Shown in pieces: positions 60,175 through 64,000 of a DNA stretch of 64,000 bases; within the stretch, counting starts at the first letter, position 1; every line of letters begins with the position of its first letter. This stretch comes from Diphasiastrum complanatum (taxonomy: Eukaryota; Streptophyta; Lycopodiopsida; Lycopodiales; Lycopodiaceae). The stretch covers positions 18,695,746-18,759,745 of the forward strand of contig CM055113.1 of assembly GCA_029204225.1 (NCBI GenBank), in the 5' to 3' direction. The position numbers were made by a program, and so were the translations under genes. The notes beneath the pieces were generated by a model, which worked only from the letters and a program-made list of their open reading frames with translations, did no database searches and was not told where the DNA came from.

Positions 60175-60789
60175 ATCACTGACACAATGAAAGCAATAAC
60201 AAAGAAACACTATGCAAAAAACTAGTGAAAAAATGCGTTCAAAAACGCTATATTTAAAGCATTTTTTGGATTCAAGTTTGCGTGGCATTGCCATGACAAT
60301 TTTTGCCACGCGTGGCAAAAAATAAATTATTTTTTAATGTCGTAGTACTCTGATGGCCTGAAGGTTACAAAATGCAAATTTTTTCGTGCCCACGGCCTGC
60401 AAGGTGTCAAAATGTAATTGTGTGCAAAAAAAAAATTGTTACTTTAGTTATTAAAAAAAAGGGTGAGAATTCATTTACAAAATATAAAAATTTAAATGTC
60501 TTGTCTCATTCTTTTAAGGACAAGTGAAAGTGAGACAAGATATTTAATGTTTTTATTTTAGAAAACAATTTTTAAAATAATAAGACATTAAGTTTAAGTA
60601 ATTTACAAGATTATCTTAGAACTTATAAAAGAATAAAGAATAGTATGACATGTTTTAGGTTTTTTTAATTTTTTTGATGTTAGTGACATGTAAGAAAATT
60701 GTCGAGGACCCGCGCACCCACCCGACCCCACGCACCCACCTAAGTCCATGGCTCGAAGTGGTTGCGAACCAAACTTTATCTTTAAAAAA

Positions 60790-61510
60790 AATAGTATATG
60801 TATGTCGAGATGTCCTACGCATCGTGAGTCATGACATTCATAAAGAATTTTATTTTTAACAACATCCACATCAGGCACACAAACCTTCCCTTTCCTGAAC
60901 AAATGTCCATTACGGATAGAGAAGTCATCAGTACCCTTTATATCCTTCCCCCCAAACTGATCACCATGATCATCAGTCTCGCTTGATGAAACTGTTAGAA
61001 TCCTATTTCAGATTGGTCCAAAATGTGGGTCTTTCTCATAAAGACCCCTCAAGGAGAGAAAAAAGCCTGTATTGATCTTAGTGAAGGAAAGTTCAGTCAC
61101 TTCACCAATTCGACTAAGTGCATCAGCCACCTGACTAGATGAGTCTCTGATATACCGCACTTCAAAGTCAAATTCTTGCATGACTTCTGCCCATCTAGCC
61201 TTACGACCTCACAAATCATTCTGATTACAGAAATACTTTAAAGGTTGATGATCTGTACTAACCACGAATTTATTACCGTACAAGTAATGCCTCCATGATT
61301 TCAAAGCATGGATCACAACAAAAAGCACTTTTTTTTTAGTGGTGTACTTGACCTGCGCATCGGTTAATTTCTTACTCTCAAAGGCAACAGGCTGACCCTC
61401 CTATAAGAAAACAACTCCAATAGCCGTGTCACCCGCATTAGTGTTAATGACGAACGACAAATCTGGCCTCAAAACTGGAGCTAAGGCAATTAGAAGCTTG
61501 AGTTTCGAAA
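60790..61510 (-). pseudogene. Ty3/gypsy RNase H and integrase zinc-binding fragment
   Basis: Minus-strand RNase H blocks are LRPDLSFVINTNAGDTAIGV (normally DAS-), VAFESKKLTDAQVKYTTKKK, HYLYGNKFVVSTDHQPLKYF and DSSQVADALSR. They lead to an integrase zinc-binding region (HLFRKGKVCVPDVD, YECHDSRCVGHLDI). Stops occur near 61402 and 61210. RT is missing upstream (right side). Confidence 0.85.
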
Positions 61511-62373
61511 ACTGTCATCTAATTTCTCATTCCATCTAATGGGAGGACTTGGCCTACCTTTGCGTCTTTTCACACCTTTCAACAATATATTTCTTATTTC
61601 GAAAAAAAATACAAGGCAAAAAGTATGGTGTAGATATGGCTCCCTTGACAGATTTTTCAAGATCATGCAAACAAAGATATTTTGTGGTGAAGGGGATTCT
61701 GATGTGGATGATGCACAATTTTCCTAGGTATGGAGCTGAGTGCTTTCATAAGATATTGTTTCTATTTATTTTTACATTAAATTTCATGTATATGCATATA
61801 CACCCCATGAATTTTTTTTTCCTTTGATTCAGACATTACAATCACAAATATATCGGTTGTTTTGTTTCAATGCAGGACTCCAAAGTAATGGCTACATTGC
61901 ATGTCCCATATGTGGCGACAAGCACGTCACTCACAACATCTGTGAAAGATGGTTTACAAGGGCCACACTCAATGCCTTCCACTCGATAACCTCTATGTGA
62001 TGGACTTGTTGGTCAATGTCCCCGAGCTATGAAGGTATATCATATTTGGGCCAATTGTCATTTTGTAACATTTACTATAATTTATGATCTAACAAAATTG
62101 ATTAAATGTTGTGTTGTGAGAGATTTCAACAAGTTTAGTCATATTTTGGTAAATTGTCAATATAAGGCCAAAACTCATTTTAGACTTAGAGATAAACTTT
62201 TTGAAGTTATATCAGTTTAAGATACATTCAATAAACACTTTCTGAAAGCGTGGGAAAGTTGGTAGTCGAGTTTGAGAGAGATTCAAATTTGAACTTTGGG
62301 TACATGAATCTAGACCCAAAAATAGTAGGGTTTACATTTTGGAGGGAAAGCCAAGTGGCCAAATAGGGTTTGG
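61511..62373. other. No gene recognised
   Basis: No recognised domain. The right end may include the U3 part of the LTR that begins at about 62374, because the shared sequence with 63352 starts close to the TATA region. Confidence 0.4.
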
Positions 62374-63799
<1,426 letters not shown>

Positions 63800-64000
63800 T
63801 GTGCTTGTTTCTTAAAAGACAAGTGATTGGCTTCAAATTTGGAGATCCAATCAAGAACGAAAACACCTCCCTCCTGGTATGAAGGGGTTATCTATTACTC
63901 CATGAACTTCCCTATTGGGGAGAATTGTTGATAAACCATCTCTTGGACCCAACGGACATATTCAAGAACATAGGGAGTATAATTTGGGAGAATTTGATTT

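Overview
This is plant nuclear DNA, most likely from a seed plant with a large, repeat-rich genome. The evidence is one intron-rich host gene with clean GT-AG splicing, many Ty1/copia and Ty3/gypsy fragments on both strands, primer-binding sites complementary to plant initiator tRNA-Met, and very long CT/GA, AT and TG arrays. Nothing bacterial, plastid or mitochondrial was seen. The species cannot be named from the sequence.

The only host gene that reads as intact is an HMGB-type high-mobility-group protein on the minus strand (coding exons 2674-4527, 164 residues, with a leader exon and intron reaching about 5.5-5.9 kb). Upstream of its end lies a short hAT-like MITE (557-984) with long inverted repeats. 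A second host-like locus (about 23.96-25.52 kb, minus) has canonical splice sites and a coiled-coil-like stretch, but it carries stops and frameshifts and lies between copia fragments. I could not identify it.

From 7 kb on, the window is nested, decayed retrotransposons. 7.25-8.79 kb: gypsy gag-protease-RT (minus). 9.80-15.80 kb: one complete copia element (minus) with both LTRs and a TAGAA target duplication. 17.0-21.6 kb: a near full-length copia coding region (plus). 22.4-34.2 kb: five copia fragments, two of which (27.4 kb minus, 33.9 kb plus) are the same TCGAC-rich family. 34.5-37.1 kb: a gypsy element interrupted by a solo copia-type LTR. 38.5-39.1 kb: a copia end whose LTR begins with two tandem G-boxes. 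41.3-44.2 kb: a gypsy integrase fragment followed by an unusual proline-rich, coiled-coil coding region, a polypurine tract and an LTR. 44.77-45.38 kb: a GC-rich hairpin tandem repeat. 47.4-50.5 kb: internally deleted copia. 51.9-53.2 kb: chromovirus integrase and chromodomain with a 364-bp tandem duplication. 56.0-58.5 kb: copia. 58.5-60.4 kb: a DNA transposon-like unit carrying a spliced gene. 60.8-61.5 kb: gypsy RNase H. 62.37-63.80 kb: a small LTR pair with no coding capacity (TRIM-like), one LTR of which has gained an (AT)46 array.

No transposable element here looks autonomous: each shows stops, frameshifts, lost catalytic residues or internal deletions. Recurring oddities are tandemly multiplied primer-binding sites in two different copia elements, and gag-to-late-pol deletions in several others.
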